A DNA stretch of 64,000 nt, taken from NCBI GenBank assembly GCA_032622095.1, contig CP136069.1, positions 108,470,278-108,534,277 of the forward strand, in the 5' to 3' direction. The notes below the pieces were generated by a model, which was given only the letters and a program-made list of their open reading frames with translations, had not been told where the DNA came from and ran no database searches. This document shows positions 51,284 to 64,000 of this stretch, piece after piece; positions within the stretch are counted from its first letter, which is position 1, and every line of letters begins with the position of its first letter. The stretch is from Siphonodentalium dalli (Eukaryota > Mollusca > Scaphopoda > Gadilida > Siphonodentaliidae). Position numbers and translations under genes: made by a program.

Positions 51284-54200
51284 GGTCTGTCTGATGTCTT
51301 TTCAGGACATAACTTGAACAATAATGCTCGGTTCTCAATGATATTTGGTATGGATGTTCACCACTATAAGGACATTCAATGGCATCTGTTCAATGTATGC
51401 ACCGGACGACAATATATCTTGTTTTTGCACTGATTTAAATTTCATTATTTTTGTTCTTTCATTTGGTATTCCACATTATAGACAGGACAGATCTCATTAT
51501 TTTTGTCATTCTGTTTGGTTTTCCAGATTGGAGAGGGTAGAAGATTTCAGATACTCTGAAGCATATAGAAGATGGCCACATCCAAGATAACGCAGCGAAT
51601 CAAATGTCTGGTTATTATTATAGCCCCTTATTAAAAAAGGGTATATTGTTTTGCAAGTGTCTGTCCTGACATGCGTTCGCACATCCGCACAATGTCTGTT
51701 CAATGTTATAACTTGAACCGTAGTGCTCTGATCTCAATGAAATTTGGTATGGGTGTTCACCACTATAAGGACATTCAATGGCATCTGTTCAATGTATGCA
51801 CCGGACGACAATATATCTTGTTTTTGCACTGATTTAAATTTCATTATTTTTGTTCTTTCATTTGGTATTCCACATTATAGACAGGACAGATCTCATTATT
51901 TTTGTCATTCTGTTTTGTCTTCCAGATTGGAGAGGGTAGAAGATTTCAGATACTCGGAAGCATATAGAAGATGGCCACATCCAAGATAACGCAGCGAATC
52001 AAATGTCTGTGGTTATTGTTATAGCCCCTTTTTTAAAAAGGTATATTGTTTTGCATCTGTCTGTCCGGATGTTCGTACGTACATCCGCCCAATGTCTGTT
52101 CATGCCATAGCGCTCGGTTCTGAATGAAAGTTGGTATGGATGTTCCCTACTATGAGTATGCCCAGAAGAATATTCCATCGTTTTGTTCAGATTATTCATT
52201 CTAGAGTTATTCATCTTTGTTTATCTGGAAATGTTGGCTTTTTGGTCTGTCTGATGTCTTTTCAGGACATAACTTGAACAATAATGCTCGGTTCTCAATG
52301 ATATTTGGTATGGATGTTCACCACTATAAGGACATTCAATGGCATCTGTTCAATGTAATCACCGGACGACAGTATATCTTGTTTTTGCACTGATTTAAAT
52401 TTCATTATTTTTGTTCTTTCATTTGGTATTCCACATTATAGACAGGACATATCTCATTATTTTTGTCATTTTGTTTTGTCTTCCAGATTGGAGAGGGTAG
52501 AAGATTTCAGATACTCGGAAGCATATAGAAGATGGCCACATCCAAGATAACGCAGCGAATCAAATGTCTGGTTATTATTATAGCCCCTTATTAAAAAAGG
52601 GTATATTGTTTTGCACGTGTCTGTCCGGACATGCGTTCGTACATCCGCACAATGTCTGTTCAATGTTATAACTTGAACCGTAGTGCTCTGATCTCAATGA
52701 AATTTGGTATGGGTGTTCACCGCTATAAGGACATTCAATGGCATCTGTCCAATGTATGCACCGGACGACAGTATATCTTGTTTTTGCACTTGATTTAAAT
52801 TTCATTATTTTTGTTCTTTCATTTTGTATTCCACATTAGGCAGGACAGATCTCATTTTTTTTGTCATTCTGTTTTGTCTTCCAGATTGGAGAGGGTACAA
52901 TATTTCAGATACTCGGAAGCATACAGAAGATGGCCACATCCAAGATAACGCAGCGAATCAAATGTCTGTGGTTATTGTTATAGCCCCTTTTTTAAAAAGG
53001 TATATTGTTTTGCATCTGTCTGTCCGGACGTTCGTACGTACATCCGCCCAATGTCTGTTCATGCCATAGTGCTCGGTTCTGAATGAAATTTGGTATGGAT
53101 GTTCCCTACTATGAGTATACTCAGTAGAATATTCCATCGTTTTGTTCAGATTATTCATTCTAGAGTTATTCATCTTTGTTTATCTGGAAATGTTGGCTTT
53201 TTGGTCTGTCTGATGTCTTTTCAGGACATAACTTGAACAATAATGCTCGGTTCTCAATGATATTTGGTATGGATGTTCACCACTATAAGGACATTCAATG
53301 GCATCTGTTCAATGTATGCACCGGACGACAATATATCTTGTTTTTGCACTGATTTAAATTTCATTATTTTTGTTCTTTCATTTGGTATTCCACATTATAG
53401 ACAGGACAGATCTCATTATTTTTGTCATTCTGTTTGGTTTTCCAGATTGGAGAGGGTAGAAGATTTCAGATACTCTGAAGCATATAGAAGATGGCCACAT
53501 CCAAGATAACGCAGCGAATCAAATGTCTGGTTATTATTATAGCCCCTTATTAAAAAAGGGTATATTGTTTTGCAAGTGTCTGTCCTGACATGCGTTCGCA
53601 CATCCGCACAATGTCTGTTCAATGTTATAACTTGAACCGTAGTGCTCTGATCTCAATGAAATTTGGTATGGGTGTTCACCACTATAAGGACATTCAATGG
53701 CATCTGTTCAATGTATGCACCGGACGACAATATATCTTGTTTTTGCACTGATTTAAATTTCATTATTTTTGTTCTTTCATTTGGTATTCCACATTATAGA
53801 CAGGACAGATCTCATTATTTTTGTCATTCTGTTTTGTCTTCCAGATTGGAGAGGGTAGAAGATTTCAGATACTCGGAAGCATATAGAAGATGGCCACATC
53901 CAAGATAACGCAGCGAATCAAATGTCTGTGGTTATTGTTATAGCCCCTTTTTTAAAAAGGTATATTGTTTTGCATCTGTCTGTCCGGATGTTCGTACGTA
54001 CATCCGCCCAATGTCTGTTCATGCCATAGCGCTCGGTTCTGAATGAAAGTTGGTATGGATGTTCCCTACTATGAGTATGCCCAGAAGAATATTCCATCGT
54101 TTTGTTCAGATTATTCATTCTAGAGTTATTCATCTTTGTTTATCTGGAAATGTTGGCTTTTTGGTCTGTCTGATGTCTTTTCAGGACATAACTTGAACAA

Positions 54201-56559
54201 TAATGCTCGGTTCTCAATGATATTTGGTATGGATGTTCACCACTATAAGGACATTCAATGGCATCTGTTCAATGTAATCACCGGACGACAGTATATCTTG
54301 TTTTTGCACTGATTTAAATTTCATTATTTTTGTTCTTTCATTTGGTATTCCACATTATAGACAGGACATATCTCATTATTTTTGTCATTTTGTTTTGTCT
54401 TCCAGATTGGAGAGGGTAGAAGATTTCAGATACTCGGAAGCATATAGAAGATGGCCACATCCAAGATAACGCAGCGAATCAAATGTCTGGTTATTATTAT
54501 AGCCCCTTATTAAAAAAGGGTATATTGTTTTGCACGTGTCTGTCCGGACATGCGTTCGTACATCCGCACAATGTCTGTTCAATGTTATAACTTGAACCGT
54601 AGTGCTCTGATCTCAATGAAATTTGGTATGGGTGTTCACCGCTATAAGGACATTCAATGGCATCTGTCCAATGTATGCACCGGACGACAGTATATCTTGT
54701 TTTTGCACTTGATTTAAATTTCATTATTTTTGTTCTTTCATTTTGTATTCCACATTAGGCAGGACAGATCTCATTTTTTTTGTCATTCTGTTTTGTCTTC
54801 CAGATTGGAGAGGGTACAATATTTCAGATACTCGGAAGCATACAGAAGATGGCCACATCCAAGATAACGCAGCGAATCAAATGTCTGTGGTTATTGTTAT
54901 AGCCCCTTTTTTAAAAAGGTATATTGTTTTGCATCTGTCTGTCCGGACGTTCGTACGTACATCCGCCCAATGTCTGTTCATGCCATAGTGCTCGGTTCTG
55001 AATGAAATTTGGTATGGATGTTCCCTACTATGAGTATACTCAGTAGAATATTCCATCGTTTTGTTCAGATTATTCATTCTAGAGTTATTCATCTTTGTTT
55101 ATCTGGAAATGTTGGCTTTTTGGTCTGTCTGATGTCTTTTCAGGACATAACTTGAACAATAATGCTCGGTTCTCAATGATATTTGGTATGGATGTTCACC
55201 ACTATAAGGACATTCAATGGCATCTGTTCAATGTATGCACCGGACGACAATATATCTTGTTTTTGCACTGATTTAAATTTCATTATTTTTGTTCTTTCAT
55301 TTGGTATTCCACATTATAGACAGGACAGATCTCATTATTTTTGTCATTCTGTTTGGTTTTCCAGATTGGAGAGGGTAGAAGATTTCAGATACTCTGAAGC
55401 ATATAGAAGATGGCCACATCCAAGATAACGCAGCGAATCAAATGTCTGGTTATTATTATAGCCCCTTATTAAAAAAGGGTATATTGTTTTGCAAGTGTCT
55501 GTCCTGACATGCGTTCGCACATCCGCACAATGTCTGTTCAATGTTATAACTTGAACCGTAGTGCTCTGATCTCAATGAAATTTGGTATGGGTGTTCACCA
55601 CTATAAGGACATTCAATGGCATCTGTTCAATGTATGCACCGGACGACAATATATCTTGTTTTTGCACTGATTTAAATTTCATTATTTTTGTTCTTTCATT
55701 TGGTATTCCACATTATAGACAGGACAGATCTCATTATTTTTGTCATTCTGTTTTGTCTTCCAGATTGGAGAGGGTAGAAGATTTCAGATACTCGGAAGCA
55801 TATAGAAGATGGCCACATCCAAGATAACGCAGCGAATCAAATGTCTGTGGTTATTGTTATAGCCCCTTTTTTAAAAAGGTATATTGTTTTGCATCTGTCT
55901 GTCCGGATGTTCGTACGTACATCCGCCCAATGTCTGTTCATGCCATAGCGCTCGGTTCTGAATGAAAGTTGGTATGGATGTTCCCTACTATGAGTATGCC
56001 CAGAAGAATATTCCATCGTTTTGTTCAGATTATTCATTCTAGAGTTATTCATCTTTGTTTATCTGGAAATGTTGGCTTTTTGGTCTGTCTGATGTCTTTT
56101 CAGGACATAACTTGAACAATAATGCTCGGTTCTCAATGATATTTGGTATGGATGTTCACCACTATAAGGACATTCAATGGCATCTGTTCAATGTAATCAC
56201 CGGACGACAGTATATCTTGTTTTTGCACTGATTTAAATTTCATTATTTTTGTTCTTTCATTTGGTATTCCACATTATAGACAGGACATATCTCATTATTT
56301 TTGTCATTTTGTTTTGTCTTCCAGATTGGAGAGGGTAGAAGATTTCAGATACTCGGAAGCATATAGAAGATGGCCACATCCAAGATAACGCAGCGAATCA
56401 AATGTCTGGTTATTATTATAGCCCCTTATTAAAAAAGGGTATATTGTTTTGCACGTGTCTGTCCGGACATGCGTTCGTACATCCGCACAATGTCTGTTCA
56501 ATGTTATAACTTGAACCGTAGTGCTCTGATCTCAATGAAATTTGGTATGGGTGTTCACC
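50663..56559 (+). repeat. 1919-bp higher-order repeat, about three copies
   Basis: 50663-54640 matches 52582-56559 at a constant offset of 1919 bp (two SL dimers), giving copies 50663-52581, 52582-54500 and 54501-56419 plus a little. Diagnostic marks in each are ATACTCTGAAGC, GTTTTGCAAGTGTC, GTCCGGATGTTCG, CATAGCGCTCGG, GAATGAAAGTTGG and GAGTATGCCCAGAAG. The limits are C/T at 50662/52581 and G/A at 54641/56560 (CACCGCTAT versus CACCACTAT). Confidence 0.85.
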
Positions 56560-58981
56560 ACTATAAGGACATTCAATGGCATCTGTCCAATGTATGCACC
56601 GGACGACAGTATATCTTGTTTTTGCACTTGATTTAAATTTCATTATTTTTGTTCTTTCATTTTGTATTCCACATTAGGCAGGACAGATCTCATTTTTTTT
56701 GTCATTCTGTTTTGTCTTCCAGATTGGAGAGGGTACAATATTTCAGATACTCGGAAGCATACAGAAGATGGCCACATCCAAGATAACGCAGCGAATCAAA
56801 TGTCTGGTTATTGTTATAGCCCCTTTTTTAAAAAGGTATATTGTTTTGCATCTGTCTGTCCGGACGTTCGTACGTACATCCGCCCAATGTCTGTTCATGC
56901 CATAGTGCTCGGTTATGAATGAAATTTGGTATGGATGTTCCCTACTATGAGTATACTCAGTAGAATATTCCATCGTTTTGTTCAGATTATTCATTCTAGA
57001 GTTATTCATCTTTGTTTATCTGGAAATGTTGGCTTTTTGGCCTGTCTGATGTCTTTTCAGGACATAACTTGAACAATAATGCTCTGTTCTCAATGATATT
57101 TGGTATGGATGTTCACCACTATAAGGACATTCAATGGCATCTGTTCAATGTAATCACCGGACGACAGTATATCTTGTTTTTGCACTGATTTAAATTTCAT
57201 TATTTTTGTTCTTTCATTTGGTATTCCACATTATAGACAGGACATATCTCATTATTTTTGTCATTTTGTTTTGTCTTCCAGATTGGAGAGGGTAGAAGAT
57301 TTCAGATACTCGGAAGCATATAGAAGATGGCCACATCCAAGATAACGCAGCGAATCAAATGTCTGGTTATTATTATAGCCCCTTATTAAAAAAGGGTATA
57401 TTGTTTTGCACGTGTCTGTCCTGACATGCGTTCGCACATCCGCACAATGTCTGTTCAATGTTATAACTTGAACCGTAGTGCTCTGATCTCAATGAAATTT
57501 GGTATGGGTGTTCACCACTATAAGGACATTCAATGGCATCTGTCCAATGTATGCACCGGACGACAGTATATCTTGTTTTTGCACTTGATTTAAATTTCAT
57601 TATTTTTGTTCTTTCATTTTGTATTCCACATTAGGCAGGACAGATCTCATTTTTTTTGTCATTCTGTTTTGTCTTCCAGATTGGAGAGGGTACAATATTT
57701 CAGATACTCGGAAGCATACAGAAGATGGCCACATCCAAGATAACGCAGCGAATCAAATGTCTGGTTATTGTTATAGCCCCTTTTAAAAAAAGGTACATTG
57801 TTTTGCATCTGTCTGTCCGGACGTTCGTACGTACATCCGCCCAATGTCTGTTCATGCCATAGTGCTCGGTTCTGAATGAAATTTGGTATGGATGTTCCCT
57901 ACTATGAGTATACTCAGTAGAATATTCCATCGTTTTGTTCAGATTATTCATTCTAGAGTTATTCATCTTTGTTTATCTGGAAATGTTGGCTTTTTGGTCT
58001 GTCTGATGTCTTTTCAGGACATAACTTGAACAATAATGCTCGGTTCTCAATGATATTTGGTATGGATGTTCACCACTATAAGGACATTCAATGGCATCTG
58101 TTCAATGTATGCACCGGACGACAATATATCTTGTTTTTGCACTGATTTAAATTTCATTATTTTTGTTCTTTCATTTGGTATTCCACATTATAGACAGGAC
58201 AGATCTCATTATTTTTGTCATTCTGTTTGGTTTTCCAGATTGGAGAGGGTAGAAGATTTCAGATACTCTGAAGCATATAGAAGATGGCCACATCCAAGAT
58301 AACGCAGCGAATCAAATGTCTGGTTATTATTATAGCCCCTTATTAAAAAAGGGTATATTGTTTTGCAAGTGTCTGTCCTGACATGCGTTCGCACATCCGC
58401 ACAATGTCTGTTCAATGTTATAACTTGAACCGTAGTGCTCTGATCTCAATGAAATTTGGTATGGGTGTTCACCACTATAAGGACATTCAATGGCATCTGT
58501 TCAATGTATGCACCGGACGACAATATATCTTGTTTTTGCACTGATTTAAATTTCATTATTTTTGTTCTTTCATTTGGTATTCCACATTATAGACAGGACA
58601 GATCTCATTATTTTTGTCATTCTGTTTTGTCTTCCAGATTGGAGAGGGTAGAAGATTTCAGATACTCGGAAGCATATAGAAGATGGCCACATCCAAGATA
58701 ACGCAGCGAATCAAATGTCTGTGGTTATTGTTATAGCCCCTTTTTTAAAAAGGTATATTGTTTTGCATCTGTCTGTCCGGACGTTCGTACGTACATCCGC
58801 CCAATGTCTGTTCATGCCATAGCGCTCGGTTCTGAATGAAAGTTGGTATGGATGTTCCCTACTATGAGTATACCCAGAAGAATATTCCATCGTTTTGTTC
58901 AGATTATTCATTCTAGAGTTATTCATCTTTGTTTATCTGGAAATGTTGGCTTTTTGGTCTGTCTGATGTCTGTTCAATGTT
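54188..58981 (+). repeat. 4794-bp higher-order repeat, copy 1
   Basis: 54188-59206 matches 58982-64000 at a constant offset of 4794 bp (five SL dimers), running off the right edge. The unit contains the last parts of the 1919-bp repeat plus two other dimers marked by GCTCGGTTATGAATG and GCTCTGTTCTC. No internal difference was seen by eye. Confidence 0.85.
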
Positions 58982-58982
58982 A
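58971..58982 (+). repeat. S-type patch inside an L unit (copy 1)
   Basis: At this point other L units read GTCTTTTCAGGACATAAC, but here the sequence is GTCTGTTCAATGTTATAAC, which is the S-unit version, flanked on both sides by L sequence. A short gene-conversion tract or a crossover within the shared ATAACTTGAAC is the likely cause. Confidence 0.7.
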
Positions 58983-61900
58983 TAACTTGAACAATAATGC
59001 TCGGTTCTCAATGATATTTGGTATGGATGTTCACCACTATAAGGACATTCAATGGCATCTGTTCAATGTAATCACCGGACGACAGTATATCTTGTTTTTG
59101 CACTGATTTAAATTTCATTATTTTTGTTCTTTCATTTGGTATTCCACATTATAGACAGGACATATCTCATTATTTTTGTCATTTTGTTTTGTCTTCCAGA
59201 TTGGAGAGGGTAGAAGATTTCAGATACTCGGAAGCATATAGAAGATGGCCACATCCAAGATAACGCAGCGAATCAAATGTCTGGTTATTATTATAGCCCC
59301 TTATTAAAAAAGGGTATATTGTTTTGCACGTGTCTGTCCGGACATGCGTTCGTACATCCGCACAATGTCTGTTCAATGTTATAACTTGAACCGTAGTGCT
59401 CTGATCTCAATGAAATTTGGTATGGGTGTTCACCGCTATAAGGACATTCAATGGCATCTGTCCAATGTATGCACCGGACGACAGTATATCTTGTTTTTGC
59501 ACTTGATTTAAATTTCATTATTTTTGTTCTTTCATTTTGTATTCCACATTAGGCAGGACAGATCTCATTTTTTTTGTCATTCTGTTTTGTCTTCCAGATT
59601 GGAGAGGGTACAATATTTCAGATACTCGGAAGCATACAGAAGATGGCCACATCCAAGATAACGCAGCGAATCAAATGTCTGTGGTTATTGTTATAGCCCC
59701 TTTTTTAAAAAGGTATATTGTTTTGCATCTGTCTGTCCGGACGTTCGTACGTACATCCGCCCAATGTCTGTTCATGCCATAGTGCTCGGTTCTGAATGAA
59801 ATTTGGTATGGATGTTCCCTACTATGAGTATACTCAGTAGAATATTCCATCGTTTTGTTCAGATTATTCATTCTAGAGTTATTCATCTTTGTTTATCTGG
59901 AAATGTTGGCTTTTTGGTCTGTCTGATGTCTTTTCAGGACATAACTTGAACAATAATGCTCGGTTCTCAATGATATTTGGTATGGATGTTCACCACTATA
60001 AGGACATTCAATGGCATCTGTTCAATGTATGCACCGGACGACAATATATCTTGTTTTTGCACTGATTTAAATTTCATTATTTTTGTTCTTTCATTTGGTA
60101 TTCCACATTATAGACAGGACAGATCTCATTATTTTTGTCATTCTGTTTGGTTTTCCAGATTGGAGAGGGTAGAAGATTTCAGATACTCTGAAGCATATAG
60201 AAGATGGCCACATCCAAGATAACGCAGCGAATCAAATGTCTGGTTATTATTATAGCCCCTTATTAAAAAAGGGTATATTGTTTTGCAAGTGTCTGTCCTG
60301 ACATGCGTTCGCACATCCGCACAATGTCTGTTCAATGTTATAACTTGAACCGTAGTGCTCTGATCTCAATGAAATTTGGTATGGGTGTTCACCACTATAA
60401 GGACATTCAATGGCATCTGTTCAATGTATGCACCGGACGACAATATATCTTGTTTTTGCACTGATTTAAATTTCATTATTTTTGTTCTTTCATTTGGTAT
60501 TCCACATTATAGACAGGACAGATCTCATTATTTTTGTCATTCTGTTTTGTCTTCCAGATTGGAGAGGGTAGAAGATTTCAGATACTCGGAAGCATATAGA
60601 AGATGGCCACATCCAAGATAACGCAGCGAATCAAATGTCTGTGGTTATTGTTATAGCCCCTTTTTTAAAAAGGTATATTGTTTTGCATCTGTCTGTCCGG
60701 ATGTTCGTACGTACATCCGCCCAATGTCTGTTCATGCCATAGCGCTCGGTTCTGAATGAAAGTTGGTATGGATGTTCCCTACTATGAGTATGCCCAGAAG
60801 AATATTCCATCGTTTTGTTCAGATTATTCATTCTAGAGTTATTCATCTTTGTTTATCTGGAAATGTTGGCTTTTTGGTCTGTCTGATGTCTTTTCAGGAC
60901 ATAACTTGAACAATAATGCTCGGTTCTCAATGATATTTGGTATGGATGTTCACCACTATAAGGACATTCAATGGCATCTGTTCAATGTAATCACCGGACG
61001 ACAGTATATCTTGTTTTTGCACTGATTTAAATTTCATTATTTTTGTTCTTTCATTTGGTATTCCACATTATAGACAGGACATATCTCATTATTTTTGTCA
61101 TTTTGTTTTGTCTTCCAGATTGGAGAGGGTAGAAGATTTCAGATACTCGGAAGCATATAGAAGATGGCCACATCCAAGATAACGCAGCGAATCAAATGTC
61201 TGGTTATTATTATAGCCCCTTATTAAAAAAGGGTATATTGTTTTGCACGTGTCTGTCCGGACATGCGTTCGTACATCCGCACAATGTCTGTTCAATGTTA
61301 TAACTTGAACCGTAGTGCTCTGATCTCAATGAAATTTGGTATGGGTGTTCACCACTATAAGGACATTCAATGGCATCTGTCCAATGTATGCACCGGACGA
61401 CAGTATATCTTGTTTTTGCACTTGATTTAAATTTCATTATTTTTGTTCTTTCATTTTGTATTCCACATTAGGCAGGACAGATCTCATTTTTTTTGTCATT
61501 CTGTTTTGTCTTCCAGATTGGAGAGGGTACAATATTTCAGATACTCGGAAGCATACAGAAGATGGCCACATCCAAGATAACGCAGCGAATCAAATGTCTG
61601 GTTATTGTTATAGCCCCTTTTTTAAAAAGGTATATTGTTTTGCATCTGTCTGTCCGGACGTTCGTACGTACATCCGCCCAATGTCTGTTCATGCCATAGT
61701 GCTCGGTTATGAATGAAATTTGGTATGGATGTTCCCTACTATGAGTATACTCAGTAGAATATTCCATCGTTTTGTTCAGATTATTCATTCTAGAGTTATT
61801 CATCTTTGTTTATCTGGAAATGTTGGCTTTTTGGCCTGTCTGATGTCTTTTCAGGACATAACTTGAACAATAATGCTCTGTTCTCAATGATATTTGGTAT

Positions 61901-63775
61901 GGATGTTCACCACTATAAGGACATTCAATGGCATCTGTTCAATGTAATCACCGGACGACAGTATATCTTGTTTTTGCACTGATTTAAATTTCATTATTTT
62001 TGTTCTTTCATTTGGTATTCCACATTATAGACAGGACATATCTCATTATTTTTGTCATTTTGTTTTGTCTTCCAGATTGGAGAGGGTAGAAGATTTCAGA
62101 TACTCGGAAGCATATAGAAGATGGCCACATCCAAGATAACGCAGCGAATCAAATGTCTGGTTATTATTATAGCCCCTTATTAAAAAAGGGTATATTGTTT
62201 TGCACGTGTCTGTCCTGACATGCGTTCGCACATCCGCACAATGTCTGTTCAATGTTATAACTTGAACCGTAGTGCTCTGATCTCAATGAAATTTGGTATG
62301 GGTGTTCACCACTATAAGGACATTCAATGGCATCTGTCCAATGTATGCACCGGACGACAGTATATCTTGTTTTTGCACTTGATTTAAATTTCATTATTTT
62401 TGTTCTTTCATTTTGTATTCCACATTAGGCAGGACAGATCTCATTTTTTTTGTCATTCTGTTTTGTCTTCCAGATTGGAGAGGGTACAATATTTCAGATA
62501 CTCGGAAGCATACAGAAGATGGCCACATCCAAGATAACGCAGCGAATCAAATGTCTGGTTATTGTTATAGCCCCTTTTAAAAAAAGGTACATTGTTTTGC
62601 ATCTGTCTGTCCGGACGTTCGTACGTACATCCGCCCAATGTCTGTTCATGCCATAGTGCTCGGTTCTGAATGAAATTTGGTATGGATGTTCCCTACTATG
62701 AGTATACTCAGTAGAATATTCCATCGTTTTGTTCAGATTATTCATTCTAGAGTTATTCATCTTTGTTTATCTGGAAATGTTGGCTTTTTGGTCTGTCTGA
62801 TGTCTTTTCAGGACATAACTTGAACAATAATGCTCGGTTCTCAATGATATTTGGTATGGATGTTCACCACTATAAGGACATTCAATGGCATCTGTTCAAT
62901 GTATGCACCGGACGACAATATATCTTGTTTTTGCACTGATTTAAATTTCATTATTTTTGTTCTTTCATTTGGTATTCCACATTATAGACAGGACAGATCT
63001 CATTATTTTTGTCATTCTGTTTGGTTTTCCAGATTGGAGAGGGTAGAAGATTTCAGATACTCTGAAGCATATAGAAGATGGCCACATCCAAGATAACGCA
63101 GCGAATCAAATGTCTGGTTATTATTATAGCCCCTTATTAAAAAAGGGTATATTGTTTTGCAAGTGTCTGTCCTGACATGCGTTCGCACATCCGCACAATG
63201 TCTGTTCAATGTTATAACTTGAACCGTAGTGCTCTGATCTCAATGAAATTTGGTATGGGTGTTCACCACTATAAGGACATTCAATGGCATCTGTTCAATG
63301 TATGCACCGGACGACAATATATCTTGTTTTTGCACTGATTTAAATTTCATTATTTTTGTTCTTTCATTTGGTATTCCACATTATAGACAGGACAGATCTC
63401 ATTATTTTTGTCATTCTGTTTTGTCTTCCAGATTGGAGAGGGTAGAAGATTTCAGATACTCGGAAGCATATAGAAGATGGCCACATCCAAGATAACGCAG
63501 CGAATCAAATGTCTGTGGTTATTGTTATAGCCCCTTTTTTAAAAAGGTATATTGTTTTGCATCTGTCTGTCCGGACGTTCGTACGTACATCCGCCCAATG
63601 TCTGTTCATGCCATAGCGCTCGGTTCTGAATGAAAGTTGGTATGGATGTTCCCTACTATGAGTATACCCAGAAGAATATTCCATCGTTTTGTTCAGATTA
63701 TTCATTCTAGAGTTATTCATCTTTGTTTATCTGGAAATGTTGGCTTTTTGGTCTGTCTGATGTCTGTTCAATGTT
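58982..63775 (+). repeat. 4794-bp higher-order repeat, copy 2
   Basis: Partner of 54188-58981, and it continues into a third partial copy (63776-64000). The junction sequence TGTCTGTTCAATGTTATAAC at 58968 recurs at 63762, as expected for tandem copies. Confidence 0.85.
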
Positions 63776-63776
63776 A
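63765..63776 (+). repeat. S-type patch inside an L unit (copy 2)
   Basis: Same patch as at 58971, exactly 4794 bp downstream, so it was copied by the 4794-bp duplication rather than formed twice. Confidence 0.7.
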
Positions 63777-63809
63777 TAACTTGAACAATAATGCTCGGTT
63801 CTCAATGAT

Positions 63810-64000
63810 ATTTGGTATGGATGTTCACCACTATAAGGACATTCAATGGCATCTGTTCAATGTAATCACCGGACGACAGTATATCTTGTTTTTGCACTGA
63901 TTTAAATTTCATTATTTTTGTTCTTTCATTTGGTATTCCACATTATAGACAGGACATATCTCATTATTTTTGTCATTTTGTTTTGTCTTCCAGATTGGAG
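63810..64000 (+). repeat. Partial S-position unit at window end
   Basis: Begins with TTTGGTATGGATG and runs through GTAATCACCGG to the TTGTCTTCCAG tract, where the window ends. The array continues past the right edge. Confidence 0.9.

Larger units (their letters stand above)
49429..63809 (+). repeat. SL dimer domain 3 (15 dimers)
   Basis: Strict SL alternation resumes, with dimers starting near 49429, 50386, 51345, 52305, 53264, 54224, 55183, 56143, 57100, 58057, 59018, 59977, 60937, 61894 and 62851. It carries two superimposed periods, 1919 and 4794 bp. The first S unit has a one-base deletion in the exon-like block (GATTGAGAGGG near 49614). No gene. Confidence 0.9.
1..64000. repeat. Two-monomer satellite array filling the window
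   Basis: The window consists of head-to-tail copies, all in one orientation, of a short monomer S (about 399 bp) and a long monomer L (about 558-562 bp). Both share a core of about 330 bp, from GTTCACCACTATAAG through GCACTGATTTAAATTTC, a TTGTCTTCCAG tract, GATGGCCACATCC and ATAGCCCC, to a TCTGTCC/TCCG-rich block. S and L differ mainly at the end. No unit is inverted. The only foreign sequence is three copies of a hAT-like transposon. No RNA gene, CRISPR or credible protein gene was seen. I infer a constitutive heterochromatin-type or subtelomeric/pericentromeric satellite in an animal genome; the chromosomal position cannot be read from the sequence. Confidence 0.95.

Noticed and set aside
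1-64000. CRISPR array
   Set aside because: Repeats are hundreds of bases long and contiguous, with no short unique spacers between short conserved repeats, and no cas genes.

Overview
The whole 64-kb window is a tandem-repeat (satellite) array with no convincing gene. Everything except three copies of one ~1.06-kb DNA transposon is built from two related monomers: a short unit S (about 399 bp) and a long unit L (about 558-562 bp). L is an S-like unit carrying about 161 extra bp near its end. By hand count there are roughly 55 S and 69 L units. Dense repetition, no bacterial-style gene layout, splice-acceptor-like tracts and a hAT-type transposon point to a eukaryotic, probably animal, genome. 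CG-rich stretches rich in TCCG and TACG motifs recall satellites and MITEs of bivalve molluscs and other marine invertebrates, but that placement is a loosely held guess.

Layout, taking each unit to begin at its TTGGTATGG box: 1-73 is the tail of an L unit. 74-13497 is 14 SL dimers (about 959 bp each). 13498-15577 is S+L+L+L. 15578-22288 is 7 SL dimers. 22289-24368 is S+L+L+L again. 24369-35018 is 7 SLL trimers (about 1521 bp). 35019-45602 mixes orders and contains three copies of the transposon. 45603-49428 is irregular (SL, SLL, S+S+L). 49429-63809 is 15 SL dimers. 63810-64000 is a partial unit.

Over this lies a hierarchy of larger duplications, read from shared private variants: a 6713-bp period (older, several differences), an 8791-bp tandem duplication (almost identical copies), a 4565-bp duplication (three SLL trimers), 4662-bp and 2962-bp duplications that copied the transposon-bearing segment, a 1919-bp triplication, and a 4794-bp duplication that includes part of that triplication. 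The nesting gives a relative history of repeated unequal exchange.

The transposon (35742-36798, 40404-41460, 43366-44422; 1057 bp) has short terminal inverted repeats starting CAGA and an 8-bp target duplication GTCCGGAC. Unoccupied versions of the same site occur in the other L units of the window. These features fit a non-autonomous hAT element. All three copies sit at the same position of an L unit, so one insertion followed by array amplification explains them. Short reading frames (60-112 codons) recur only because the repeat recurs; many use TTG starts, they overlap on both strands, and copy-to-copy variants break them, so none is annotated as a gene.
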